Below are positions 1 to 12,312 of a stretch of 64,000 nt of DNA, piece after piece; positions within the stretch are counted from its first letter, which is position 1; the number at the start of each line of letters is the position of its first letter. The stretch lies in NCBI GenBank assembly GCA_947179485.1, contig OX359249.1, positions 5,642,001 to 5,706,000 of the forward strand. The letters run 5' to 3'. The notes under the pieces are model-generated. The model did not search any database, was not told where the DNA came from, and saw only the letters and a program-made list of their open reading frames with translations. This stretch comes from Allacma fusca. Its lineage: Eukaryota > Arthropoda > Collembola > Symphypleona > Sminthuridae. A program made the position numbers and the translations under genes.

Positions 1-263
1 TAGAAAAACCTCCCTGGATTGGGTGTGTGTGTGTGTGTGTGTGTGTGAAAGCGTGGGGACGTTAAAAATGTAAAGAGTGCAAAAGCTGTACGGGAAATAA
101 TGGTCAGAGCCATTTCCTCAGGAGTTGTAATGGTCTCTGGTTAAATGGATCATGAGTGAGGATCCAGGGCGGGTCGTAATGTTAATGTAACAATCTATTT
201 TAAGGATCCAGTTGGGAATGCAAAATTCTAGAGTGTTGATGTATGGACTTGTTGAAATTATAG
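1..263 (+). other. intron of the DYRK2-like gene (partial)
   Basis: This is non-coding sequence ahead of a splice acceptor (ATTATAG, ending at 263). It contains a (GT)n microsatellite at 23-47. The earlier exons of the kinase gene must lie to the left of the window. The pyrimidine tract before the acceptor is weak, so the exact boundary rests mainly on the reading frame and on similarity to DYRK2. Confidence 0.6.
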
Positions 264-410
264 ACTGCACTACAAGGCTGTGAAGATCCTCTGTTTGTGG
301 ATTTCATTCGCCGCTGCTTAGAATGGGACCCAAGTGTTCGGCTTACTCCTGGAGCTGCCCTCCGGCATCCCTGGCTTCGAAGAAGACTTCCTCGAACTCC
401 CGCCGATAAG
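264..410 (+). CDS. DYRK2: DYRK2-class protein kinase, exon with the C-terminal end of the kinase domain (partial gene)
   Basis: The exon encodes 49 residues matching the last part of a DYRK class II kinase domain (DYRK2/DYRK4; Drosophila smi35A). Visible hallmarks are [19 protein letters not shown], then the subdomain XI arginine in DPSVRLTP, then the family signature [16 protein letters not shown]2 enzymes are dual-specificity kinases: they autophosphorylate a tyrosine in the activation loop and then phosphorylate Ser/Thr substrates in the cytoplasm and nucleus. The ATP-binding lobe and the catalytic and activation loops are not here; they lie upstream of the window. The acceptor is ATTATAG before 264 and the donor is AAG/GTTTGT at 411. 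The exon is 147 bases, so the frame passes unchanged into the exon at 10668. Family assignment is firm; the choice of DYRK2 over DYRK4 is an inference. Confidence 0.9.
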
Positions 411-1698
411 GTTTGTCTCTCGAAATTTTTTTTGTGTGTGTGTGTGTACGGAACAAAAACTCCCTGTATTTACCCAACGTCTTATTTTTACAAACAATCT
501 CCTTAAAGTACTAATGCTCTCAAAACTTATGGCTAAGGACTCAATTATTTGGAGGAGTTATAGGGAAAAGTGTTGTTTCCAAGATCCTTGTAAGCTCCTC
601 GCCAGCTGTATTATCGAAGGGGAAATTAGCTTCTACTCGTTAAAATATAAATGATCCCCATGGCAGTTTCTTTTCCTACACTTGAATCGAGGAGATCTCC
701 AGGGAAGAGTCTTCCTCCTTACACATCCTTTACAGAGGATGTGAGAGTCTATGAGAGTAGGTTCTTTTAGTACTTGTGTGACTACTCCAGCTAAGATTTG
801 ATTCAATGAAAAGGATTACGAGGTGAATTTTTTCAAAGAACCGTATGTAATGTCACTTTGCTCCAATTTCTCTTCCTTCCCTCAGAAAAATTCTCCTCGA
901 CAAGCCCTCCACTTCAAAAGGGATCAATTATAAAAATACGTCTTAGTTTCATTCTTATCTATATACTTGAAGCAGATGGAGGTGATGGGAGTGTGGCGGG
1001 GGGAGGGGGGGTGGGGGTGGGAAGATGCTTAAGCAAAAATTATCTCCTTAAGTTTCACCTTGATTAATTAGGCGTGCTAAGGAGATAATAAATATCTGAA
1101 CTAATTACTTTTATCTCCGTAACTTCCAGGATCCTGTGAAGTTAGAGCGCTCTAAAGTCCTTGCTGTATGCAATCGTAGTAAATAGTGATAATGCCAAGT
1201 TGACTCACCCTACTATTGATTAGAGTCCTACTTATTAGACCCAGTTAGCATCATGGTAATTTGTGTGAGGGCGTCTCTTGTGCTTGTCTTCCCTCCTAAT
1301 TTTTTAATTTGAAGAAGGAGATGGAGAGGAAACCGGAAGGATTATTGTCCTCCAGGAACTCGTCTTTTGTTTGAGGATTAGATATTTGTGGAGGGATTCG
1401 TTATTAAATTATTAAGAGGGATGGAGAATCCATTTTCATGTAGGACTTGTGCTGGTACAGTTGTCCCGAGTTTTTTGGCCAATTCATCCTTTTTTCCTTT
1501 TGGAACTATATTACTCTTCTCCAGAGGTTTTTTTTTCTCCCTTGGTCTCAGGGACCTTCATCTCCGAACCTCTGGTCATTGGAGAGAGAGATCTCTCTTA
1601 AATCTTGTCCTTGCTCAGCAGATGCTGTCCCGATCTTGTAGGGAATCTCTACCCTGACTATTTTCTCATCACATCTATTTTTATAGGGAGATGTGTCT

Positions 1699-1775
1699 CA
1701 AGAAATCTGTACACTCAGGAAATGTGCACTACAGGAAATATGTACTAGAGGAAATGTGCCCATTCCGAAAATACA
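1699..1775. repeat. short decayed tandem repeat, about 17 bp period
   Basis: The word AGGAAATGTGCACTA and its variants follow one another about four to five times, each with substitutions. The array lies inside the kinase gene intron. Confidence 0.6.
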
Positions 1776-4700
1776 GTACAATCTTTTTATACGAACAATG
1801 CTAAGAGCCTCAAAAAATTGAATTTTATAAAATTCCATCTTAAGGCAAAAAATTATTCAAATATTTTTGATCCTTTGGAGATACAGATAATGCTCCTGTA
1901 GAGAAAGTAGATATAGGGAAATGAATAGGGGTAGCTCTTACCGGCCGTACACTGTATGTCATTACATCCAGAAGATGTTCGTCTACAGACGTTCGTGTCC
2001 CTCAAAACTCAGATGATTCCTGAAGCCAGGGCTGTGCACAATCCTGTCCGAAGATCTGCTCATATGAGAATATCTAGGGAAGATTGGGGCTACAGTGAGC
2101 TCTGTCTAAAATGACCCTCCCAGGGACAACTCCAAGTAATGGGATCATGAAGGACTACAGGGTAACATTACAGAGGGAGACTCTCAAGAGAGTTTGGATT
2201 TTTACAGGGAAAATCTTACCCCTAGTATGACACCTCCCTTGTAACCTCCCAGAAATAATGGCGCTGGGGGTGTGTGTTGACACAGCAAGAGTCGACTTTA
2301 TATGTACCATGATGAACAATTTGAGAATGATTTCTCCCTGGGAGTGTATATTCCAGTAAGAATTTCCCAGCTCCCCGACTCCTCTCTCATTTTGGAAGTA
2401 CATAGCGGCATTGTCTGGAGAGACGGAGTGCTGCATAAAAGATTTTGGGCGAAGGAGAGAAGGGGAGTGGGAAAGGGAGGGAGAGAAGATGGGATTTTGC
2501 AGACTTGTAGAGCCCGAGAAGAGATGAGGCAGGAGAGTCATAGATACTGATCCTCTTTTTGGGCTGTTTCCATAGTAGTCCTAGACTGAAATGGCACTGG
2601 CGCCTTTAAATACCTTCCAACATGAAAAACTACGAGCGGAAACAAGAACTATCTACTGCGAAAAAAAAACCCTTTCCCCCTCCAAAGTTTATGCTCGAAA
2701 CTCCGTCTCCTCTCTAATTGAAATGCGGAGAGGTGTAGAGGCTCTGGCTTCTTCTCTTTCCTTCTCACAATTTCCCATCCTCCAGCCGCAGTCTGTAGTC
2801 TACCCTGATCGTCCTGATATAACTGACCAAGTCATCAATCTTGTCCACCTGCAGCACACACACACACTTGACAACTGATTGCTTCCAGTCTGGTCACAAT
2901 TCCCCTCAAATGGGCTCAAGCCGTCACAATTCTATTTTCGCTCCGTCAAGTAGTCATCATTGGGAACTGTACCTCTGGACATGCTATGTATATATTATTT
3001 CACCCGTGACACCTCCGAGAGCTGAAGTGTCCACAAATCCAAAATCACAGTCAAAGCTATCCCTACTACAGGGAGACTGGAGTCCCACAATTTTACTATT
3101 ATCGCCCTATCTACTCTGACACCACTTACCCATCTACCCTTACAAAAGCAAGGGAAATTAATTTTATAGAAACTGGGATAAGGCCCAGAGATTTTTTTAC
3201 CCACGTTGCAAAAATCCTCTTATAAGGAAGTCTCTCCCAACCCTAGTACAGAAGCTCCTTATCCTCACGGAAGTACGTCTATTGACATTTTACTGCTAGG
3301 CCAGATTTGGAGCTATGTATGTACGTAATTACTTATATCCACCTGCACACGTAACAAACGTTACTACAAGCTTTCGTAGCTGGCTTGATTTCAAATAGGA
3401 CCCAGTAGCTAAAGACACTGGTACAATAGTTATAGTTTAAAAATGCTTAGGATTGTCCTTATAAACAGCATCCATTTGATTGCACTACATTTCTATTGAC
3501 AATTCCCACAATTATTTTACAAGCTCTTAAACTCCTGAAATTGTTTTTATTGAAGACTGACAATAATTATCCTCTTTTGAGGAAATTGAGGTGACGGGAT
3601 GATACCGGATTTCAAGGAGCGCTTCTTTTGGAAATTACAATGTTGAGTGATAGTTGGGGTAATGGTTACTTTATTTCTGGTACGAACCCCCTTTGTTATA
3701 AATGTCCTGCTGAAAGTGTCCAAATTTTACATTGTGTAAAGAGACACGTTCCTGTCGACGAGGAAGTCGAAAGTCTGACGATTGTTTCTATTTTAGTTAT
3801 GTAACTATTTTTTGTTATTGCAAAAATTCAGGAGAACATTATTTGAAGGAAATCCCTTGTGATGAGTGTACACCGGACAGGTAAAGTTACAGCCATTATT
3901 TGTCCTGATACTCATCCTGAATTTGATCCTGGTGCTTATACCCTCCTGATTGTGGAGCTCATTCTGGCCCACAGAACAATGACAATTTATTAGGAGATAG
4001 TTGGGACGAATTTAGATACGAGCTGTCTGGGAAGTGAGCATAATGCGCTTAGTAAAGGAGATAAAACAATATGAGCCTCACCATCATGTGTGCATAATGG
4101 ACGGAAGGACCTTGGTACTGGAAAAGTGTAACAGTGTGATATGATGAGATCAGTGGGAGACAATAGGAAGGAAAGGGCTTGCATAACGTTGGAAATTACT
4201 CCTTTCATATGTGACTTACTCCCTGACAAGAAAATCATTTCTTTTACTGTTCGACTCATAATGTCCTTGTTTCCTTTTCCTTTGACAAGTTTTTTTTGCG
4301 TCCGAAATAGAAATCTCTCTGAAGACCTCTTTCAAGTCTTTACTCCCTCCCCGATACTAAAGGAGCAATTCTCCTCCTTTTCCCAGCTTCACCCTCCAAA
4401 GAGCGACCTGCTTTTTGAATTTAGAGGGCGCCGGGCGAGCCCCATGAAAGTCTTCAGAGAAATTGATGCTTTATTTCGAGAGCGGAAGGGAAATTGCCTT
4501 TACGTAAAAGCACACAGGAGTTATTGTATGAGGAGGAAAAAATAGCGTGCAAAAACATTAGGGCCTTTTACTCCTGAAAGGAATAAAAGACAACTACACA
4601 AGTCCAGGGTACTTTCCCTACGAACAAGTCCCTCATAAGAGTCTTTTCTCCCCACGAAAATACTAGCTCCAGAAAATAGTTCCTTTCGACCATCCTACTA

Positions 4701-5599
4701 ATCTAAGATTACGCTGAGTCCTTCCCACACAATACTTTCCCCCTATTTTCAGAATTTAGATATCTAAAGTGTACTCACACTCCAAGGGACTTTCATGTAA
4801 GGGTAGTGTCTCCACACAAAAATATTTGAGCCCAAACCTTTTTACCTCAATGATCATTTTTCTGTGGGGGAGCAGAAAAAGAAAAAGAGCAGTCTGCAGA
4901 GTCAAATTCGGTTCCTTTTATGGGTGCTGTTCTTAAGGAGAGTCCACGACTGCCTTCATACAGGAAGTAATTAAAGACTGAGTTTTTAGTATCTATTAAT
5001 TACATTAGTTGTAGCTTTTTGTTGGCCCAGTGTGGGAAATACTATGTGGGGCAGGAAGACAGAATGGGGCAAGTTGAGACTCCTCTAACTCTGAGACTTC
5101 CAATATTTGTGTTTACTCAATGCTCTTATGAATCTTCCCAGGCTGCATTTTCTCCAGGGCTTGAACTTCTTGGAAATACTTTCCTTATGAGTTGGAATTA
5201 CTAGGGAAATCGTTTGATGTTAATTATTTATGTATATTTACAAAGATACAGAGAGTATGTACAAGTTGTGGAGCGGAGTTTAAAAATTATTCCTGCTCCT
5301 CACCAGGAGTGCAGTCATATTGCATTAGGGGATCCTCCTCCTAATTTAATGTACTGCATAGTTGATGTACTAATTGTGTGCACATTAATTATCCATTGCG
5401 TTACAAACGTGCATTCTTCCTATCTTTGAGTTTGGACTGTAGACCTAGTGCAATATTCCCTTTTATCTTTAGATTATAAGCTGGAGCTGACTGAAAAAAG
5501 GAATTTCTCACTGAAAAGGCTCCTTTAATTTTTTCTCTTACGTAATCCTGCAAGCATGAAGATCTGTTCAGAAGTTCAAAAAGTTTTTCCTGTTAGTAG

Positions 5600-5626
5600 T
5601 CTCTCTCTCTCTCTCTCTCTCTCTCT
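5600..5626. repeat. (CT)n microsatellite
   Basis: About 13 perfect CT dinucleotides in the kinase gene intron. Confidence 0.95.
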
Positions 5627-8600
5627 GTTCAAAAGAAAAACGTACGCATTGGTGTATGGTTCTGCGGAAGGAAGATGTAATTAAAACTTTTGAGGACTCA
5701 TCTGCCGCAGAGGAAAGTGTCTATATCCAAAAGGTACATTATATGCACGTGGGCCATCAACGTTATGATTTAATAATTCCATCCATGACTTACATTTTTG
5801 GGAACGGTTTCAGCCTTGAAGAACCTCTGCTTCACACTCTATCGCTAAAGGAACCATTTATCATCCAATGTTCTCACAAGAGGGATTTCAGCAATAAGAT
5901 AAAAGTAAAAGTATCCCCTCAAAAAAATCCTATTCAACTTTCTGTCCATTTCTGCATGCTTGGGGTCTGTAAGACAAAATTGTGTGATTGAGGGAATGTC
6001 GTATAATTTTTTAATGCAGGCTTGAAGCCACCTTGAAGCCAAAGTGCTAACCGTAGTTGATTCATGACCATCTCATTACTCCTGCGATTATTTTCCTAAG
6101 GATTATTTTTCTTAGCCTTCTTTTTTGAGTAAGAAAAATTATTGTTCCTAAGCTTATAGCAAGTCTCAAAGTGTGCTCTCACTATCCGCCACCCCTTTAA
6201 TACGAGCGTTCCTCAACGATCCCTGAAAATATTAAGACACATTGTTACTTCACTCAATGTCAATTTTTCTCTTGACTATTACATGGACTCACGCGCCTCA
6301 AATTTCTTTTTGTATTTTAGGGGAGGGGTGAGGTAGTCTGTTATAAAAAGGATCTCCTGTAGTTAGAATCTCTCTTAGAATTTAAAGTTAATTTGGAAAT
6401 TATGACTACACTAAGGGAGGCCCCCGGAGGGATTGGGAGGAAAGGACTGCCAAGAGCCGAGTGACACAGATTTAGCATTTGGAAATTATCATTTTTTCCC
6501 CTCAACTCACGACCGAGCATCAATTTAAGGATGGATTTTATTTTTTACAGCACTTGACTCTGTCCTGTCGGTGCGTCGTGCCGGTATGTACAGGGTCTTG
6601 TGAAGGCAGACTTTACACGGAGTCTTCAAACCCTGTCTCGGAAATTCCTTCGAGATTGTATAAGTAATCAATTTTAAGGAAGCCCGTCCCATGTTATTAC
6701 TACAGGGCTTAACTCACTTAATGAAAAGGCTCCGAGAATCCCGCCAGGGATTATTGTGAGGAACATCATCAACCCTATGCTAAAAACCCTCCCTAGTCTA
6801 ATGTCTCTTTCAGCGTACATTACTGGACTTGAGCGTTTGTACTAGTGCCCTTGCATTGTCCCGCAGTCCCTGCATACATACATACATGCATGCACTTGGA
6901 CTTAGACAATCAAATTACAGCCCCTTAATTATCCATTAGAAATGTTCTCCGAAGCCTATGCAGACTTGTCCTGGAGTTATTTCTCAAATGCAGTAACGTG
7001 TACTTAAATGTCTGGGGCCTTTAGCATAGTACTAGTGGGAACATAATTCTTACAGTGAAATCTCCCCATAGAGGCCTCCTAAGCATGCCAGAGCGTTTCC
7101 TCTACAGAAGTCAAAATTATAACAAATCTCCATTTACAGCAATGTTAATTCCTTCCTTCAGAATAATAACTATTATTCTGAACTAATACTAGAATTTTTT
7201 TTCCTTAGGAGTAACTTTTTATGTGAATTACACTCTCGCTCCAAGAGAAGACCCCCTTGTATATTTATGGGGGTAATAATTTTATTTGAATATATTTGAT
7301 GGGTTATTTTGATGGTTGTAATAGTATCGCATCAAATTAAAAAAATAAAATTGGGGGATTTTGAGAGATTCCTTTAGAGAGAGCGTGGACTTCACTGCAT
7401 CCAAACTGCAAGGATCACAACTCCCTGGAGAGAGGCTGTCCCAGCCAGCAATTAGGTAACTAGTTTTTGGGCCTCGCACGCACAAGTGCGTGTTCGTGGT
7501 ACAAATGATTGGTAAATCGGGGGTCCTCCCGGAGTTGAGAAAAGATGAGAAGACAAGAGCACATTTGGACGTCCAATGCATTATGCATGATTTGCTCTGC
7601 GATGACGGTTCTAGTCCATACCCTTGTTATTGAGGCCTTCCTAAAGAACTCATTTAGTTTTCGCACGTTTTTTAATTGATAATGTTTGTGAACCCGCTGT
7701 GGGGCTCACTGTATGCAAAAGAGTTTCCCCCTTAAGCCTCAGGCTTTTCAAAGATTTGCAAATTCCGAGTGTGTCGTGAGGAGCCCCTTCCCTGTAGATA
7801 TATCTACTTATAGCAAATCTTTCTTTTGATAAATAGAGAAGGAATTTTTTTTCGAGCATCCCCTGCAATTCAATTCCTCAGCGTGTGTACTCCTATATAT
7901 AATTACATATGTGGCACTGGGAGATTAGACGCTTCAATTCTGTACCAATTGTTTTTTTAGGCAGTCGTACCATCCTGTAAATATACGCTTTGAGAGCATC
8001 TCTCTTTTGCAAATTCTGGAGTGGGCTAAATATAAATATGGATATTTATGGAGTTACAATTTACTCCTTTTATAAACGTATCCAATATTTAAGCATCCCC
8101 GAAAAATTCCGCACTTAAAACCATCTCCAAGCTTTTATCTACGAAGAGATACTAGCATTATCCTGAATGGGAATCCCGATCAATATTTCATTCAAAGAGT
8201 GGGGAAAATGCTCTTATGATGGAGTTTCTTCTATCGAGAGGGAACTGCGTCAAGGAGGAATAGATATGTTTAGGAGGTACATCCATATGTATTAAATATT
8301 TTATTTCGGAACGTTTTTTCCGACATCCGCTTCAGTCTAATTTAGTTCAAAGTTGCTCTGATCTGTGGGAGATTTTAAAATTAGGAAGATACCTTTTTTC
8401 TTGTGGGGAGTTACAGTGGACGCTTGCTATAGAATGAGCTGGGTTTTAATAACATTTTCTCCATGAGAGGGAAAATGTTATGTGTTCTTGTATTTTTGAA
8501 GTGGGGGCTTCCAAGTCCTTTGGGGATGTTGTTATGAAGGGAGGGCACTGTAGCTGGGGCCCAGACATTTATTTTTCCAAACTTTTGGCACTCTGATAAG

Positions 8601-10109
8601 GCCTCCTCGTAAGGAGGAGATCTCCCTCAGTTTACATTCATTCCAGACTGAGATGAAAAGATCGCTCATTGATATTTAGACTGAAATGGTAATATGAGGA
8701 ATACTTATCCACAGTGTTGGTTCTGTGGGACTGCATAATGCATCAGATAGTGTTGGCGGTGTTGTCATCCTCCGAGAGTTGAATAGTAATTCAGTGGAAG
8801 GCTCAAGGAGACGTGGACTTCCCTATCACCAGGTTTTTCTCTCCTTGTAGGAATACGTGCTGGTCTGGACTGAAAGACTCCGACTCCTTTTTGCATCTCC
8901 TCCCAAAAACTTTCCTCCTGTCTTTAATCTCTGTCAGGTCTCATCCTGGAATTAGCGAGACTACGACTTCTCCCCATATTAATAGTTGTGTACAAGAGGA
9001 GGGAATTCCTGTTGAGCAGTGAAATAATTCCTAATTTCCCATCCATCATCACAGAATTCTTACTTGTAAATAAATTAACAGTCGAGCAGGTTCCTCCTTG
9101 TTTTGCCAACTTTGAGCCCTTTTCAGTCCCCTAGTAATGAGCAGTGTCCCTTGAGATGGATAGGTAGTCATAGTGCAGTGTAATCTCCCTATACTGGAAT
9201 ATGCCTGCATTTGTAACTGTCTTTAGGGCATTTTAAGAGTTACAAATATTTTGGTATAATTATTACCACAATGTAAATCTTCCTTCCCTTATAAAAACAT
9301 GCGATTTAAGACAACACATTGAGTGCTGCTTTGCTTCTTTTGGAGGAGCTGCTTTAAAGAGATCCCTGTAATTTCTGGGTTCTTTGTAATTCCTTCCTAA
9401 AGTTCAGAAAGTTGTAATGTCATCCAGTTTTTGTAAATTCAGTCTGTAGGAATTCTTAGTCTTGTAATACTGTAATTCGCCGTCCCTGAATTTTTTAAGA
9501 GCTACATTCCAGTAAAAAAAAATTGTTTTGAGTGTGCATCTACTTATTTGGTAAGGGCCATAATTTTGAGTAACTGGAGGAAAGAGTTTCCTAGAGATCA
9601 ATTTCGATTTTGTTTCCTTCCATCATCATTATATGGGATCATTAGGGGATTTTGTGAATGGGGAAGAGTTTGAAGACATGTTGGATTTAGAAGTGGGATG
9701 TGCGGGGTTGTGCTGTAGACAAGGGAAACTATGGAACCCCAACTGCCTGGAGCATGTTTATCGACTCCGTGTATGCGCTTATGTAGGGATGAATGGGAAT
9801 TGAGTTGACAATGATTGTTGTTTGTTCATAAGAGCGTAAGACATGGAGTTATTTATTAGAAAAGCTGGGGAGTCTGGAGTCTCCATATTTAATATGTAGC
9901 TATACGAGAGGCTTTTTACTACAGCTTCATCCCCATATTGGTATCAGGGTTACTATTGCTTTCCGCACGCTTCACTGTATATGTACATATGTAAACCTAT
10001 GTACAGCCAAAGATTTTATTCTGTGTTGGGAGCGTGTATGAATCAGTACGTGCTGGAGGGCCGGGCTTTTCAGTTAAATGGAGCATTTACACAAGGCACA
10101 TGTTTAGGC

Positions 10110-10345
10110 CTCAATGGTTTTTAGGATCTTCCAGTTGGGTTTCTGTTGAGGGTCCAGCGGCCTCACTAGTGTGTTTTTTAGGGATCTTCCAGTTTTATAT
10201 TCCAGATCAAGTGTCCTCAGTAGTATCTATATTTAAGGATTTTTCCCCATAGCTTTACTTATATTAAGTGTCTAGGGCCTCACTGGTGTGTTTTTAAGGG
10301 ATTATTTCGGGTGTGTCCTTATCAAGTGATATCATCACCAGTGTG
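10110..10345. repeat. decayed tandem repeat of roughly 50-65 bp
   Basis: The phrases CTCACTGGTGTGTTTTTA, GGGATCTTCCAGTT and TCAAGTGTC recur four to five times in the same order. The copies differ in length and are strongly diverged. The array lies in the last 600 bp of the kinase gene intron. Confidence 0.6.
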
Positions 10346-10667
10346 TTTGTACACAGTCCTTGGCTATGTTTGGAAATAATAATTGTTACAAATTGAACTC
10401 CATGTTATGCCAAGAGAGTTTATTGCATTTCTTACACACTTGCATGGTTTCCTATTTGGTTGAGGCAGTTGAATGTGGAGGGATTTGTTGATTATAAAAA
10501 TCGGTAAAAAAAACCTATGGAAGAGCTGTTTCTGATGGAAACATGACGTGCTCACCCGGGTGTGGGGATATTATGGTTCCGTACATGATATTGTAGGATA
10601 TGACCATATTTATGTGTGTGGGGGGATGAGGAGAGAATGACACGGAGGAATATTTTTGTATTTCCAG

Positions 10668-11198
10668 AATGACAGTGCCTCAGTCCCACCGAGTGGGTCG
10701 AACGCCCTGCGGACAAGCTCAAAGACGAACATCCATAACGGAAATAGTGGCTCGTCCACAGGCACCACGAATGGCACCTCCAGTGGGGACTCGAAAAGTG
10801 AACTGAGGGTATCTTGCGCCAGTGGGATCTCGACGAATGGGAACTGTTCAACTCTCACCAACGGCCACGGTCACAGTGGTCACACTAATGGTCATGTGAA
10901 TGGACATGGACATAGTCTTGCTAATCATCATGGATCCTCGTCAAATGGGATCATCATCAGCACTTCCAATGGCACCGCTACGCTTAATGGACGTCACAAC
11001 TTGATGCGGAATTCGGAGGAGGGAAACAACAATGGGAGCACTGTCACTCTCAATGGAACAGTCAATGGGATCATTACGAATGGTCACGGCGGGCATTCCC
11101 TCACTAATGGCCAATCTGTCACAACTTCCAACTCGACCGGCTCCCTCCGCGTCCAGTCTCATAAATTACCTCTTCTTCATTCTAATAATAATTCATAG
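10668..11198 (+). CDS. DYRK2: DYRK2-class protein kinase, terminal exon with low-complexity tail
   Basis: The exon begins after a clear acceptor (TTTGTATTTCCAG) in phase 0, as required by the exon ending at 410. It encodes 176 residues to a TAG at 11196-11198. The tail begins NDSASVPPSGSNALRTSS and is dominated by Asn, Gly, His, Ser and Thr, with many NGH, TNG and NGT units and several His-rich stretches. No folded domain is visible. Vertebrate DYRK2 also carries a Ser-rich tail after the RRRLP signature, but it is shorter. The coding strand keeps one open frame across 530 bases with balanced codon use, so it looks like real coding sequence. A direct junction TPADK/NDSAS is inferred; an unseen small exon between the two is possible but not needed. 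Confidence 0.85.
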   Translation, partial: NDSASVPPSGSNALRTSSKTNIHNGNSGSSTGTTNGTSSGDSKSELRVSCASGISTNGNCSTLTNGHGHSGHTNGHVNGHGHSLANHHGSSSNGIIISTSNGTATLNGRHNLMRNSEEGNNNGSTVTLNGTVNGIITNGHGGHSLTNGQSVTTSNSTGSLRVQSHKLPLLHSNNNS

Positions 11199-12263
11199 CC
11201 TTTCCCACCCAAACCAGTCAAGTCTCCACAGTCCGACTCCACACAGGCGAGTACCTCTCAATAATCTTTCACTTATTGGGTTCTCCCAACCTAGGAATAT
11301 TCTCAACCTCAATAGCATGTCAGTCCCTTCCCCCCGAATTTCAGTCGGAATTCTCAGTGTAGCATCTCTTGCATATTTCCAATTCCCGGGCTTATCCCGT
11401 CCCCCAGGTATGAAACTACCGAATCCGCAGGACATCAAATACTGTCAGTCTTATAAGATCCGTGTCTTAACAGCGTCCCAAATGTGATCATTTCCATCTA
11501 AAATAATTGTCTTTAATACGGAACAAGAGCAGTTACGAGAGTCAAATTCTGTTACTTTTATGGATGCTATCTGTAATTATTTACACATGCAGGTAGAGTG
11601 GCCTGTATCTGTACGGCTGTGTAGTGCACTTTAGTGTTTATGATTGTGGTTGGGACTATTAGCAGTTGGTAATTATTCCCATGTGTTTTCTGGCAGTTGA
11701 CGCTGGAAGGTTGAAGTTTGTGGGACAGTTGGAGCTGACACGGGGAGTAGTGTGACCACAGAAATCCTATTTCTCACATGCCAATATCTACATGTAATGC
11801 TTTGCATGACTGTCTCTCTCTCAAGTGGATTTCCGCTTGTTGAGGAGCTTTTGAGGAGAGAGTGTGTGAGGAGCATGAAATGTTCAATTCCCTCCGGGAT
11901 TCTTACCATTAGGCCCACTCTGCTTTTTGGACTTTGACCACAATATAGTCAATTGGGAGTCATGGATCCCTTCATCCACCATCTGGTTCTGTATTGTTTC
12001 GAGACGACTAAACTTCCTAATTAAAATTATATTTGAGCGGAAATGTAGGGCAGGACTAGAAATTTCATCGATGGGCTCCGTTACAAGCGGTAATTATTTA
12101 ATTGGACGCTTTTCGCGGAAGTATCCGTCCTTCATGTGTACCTTCGCTGTAATTGAATTGACTCTTTTAGCTCCTCTGTAATGAAATATGGTCAATAAGT
12201 GGTGATAATATTCGTCCCTTAATTAATTGGAAATTTCCATCTCAAAATTAGTACAAATAAATA

Positions 12264-12312
12264 CTCTCTCTCCCTCTCTCTCTCTCTCACTCTTTCTCTC
12301 TCTCTCTCTCTA
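12264..12312. repeat. (CT)n microsatellite, interrupted
   Basis: CT repeats broken by CC, CA and TT, just after a candidate AATAAA. Confidence 0.9.

Larger units (their letters stand above)
411..10667 (+). other. intron of about 10.3 kb in the DYRK2-like gene
   Basis: The stretch starts with GTTTGT and ends with a pyrimidine-rich acceptor (TTTGTATTTCCAG). No convincing internal exon is seen, and the flanking exons join in frame. It holds (CT)n at 5600-5626, a decayed 17-bp array at 1699-1775, a decayed array near 10110-10345, and many short AT/GC-mixed segments that look like old transposon debris. Open frames of 60-134 codons inside it show no family similarity. Confidence 0.75.

Noticed and set aside
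4141..4545. 134-codon open frame, plus strand
   Set aside because: It lies inside the kinase gene intron, has no recognisable motif, and shows a Ser/Phe/Leu-rich composition typical of chance frames here; no splice context fits.
5656..5991. 111-codon open frame, plus strand
   Set aside because: It starts with an ATG 29 bases after a (CT)n tract within the kinase intron. No domain is recognised and its length is within chance expectation.
10552..11162. open frames opposite the kinase terminal exon
   Set aside because: They are shadows of the repetitive coding sequence on the plus strand.
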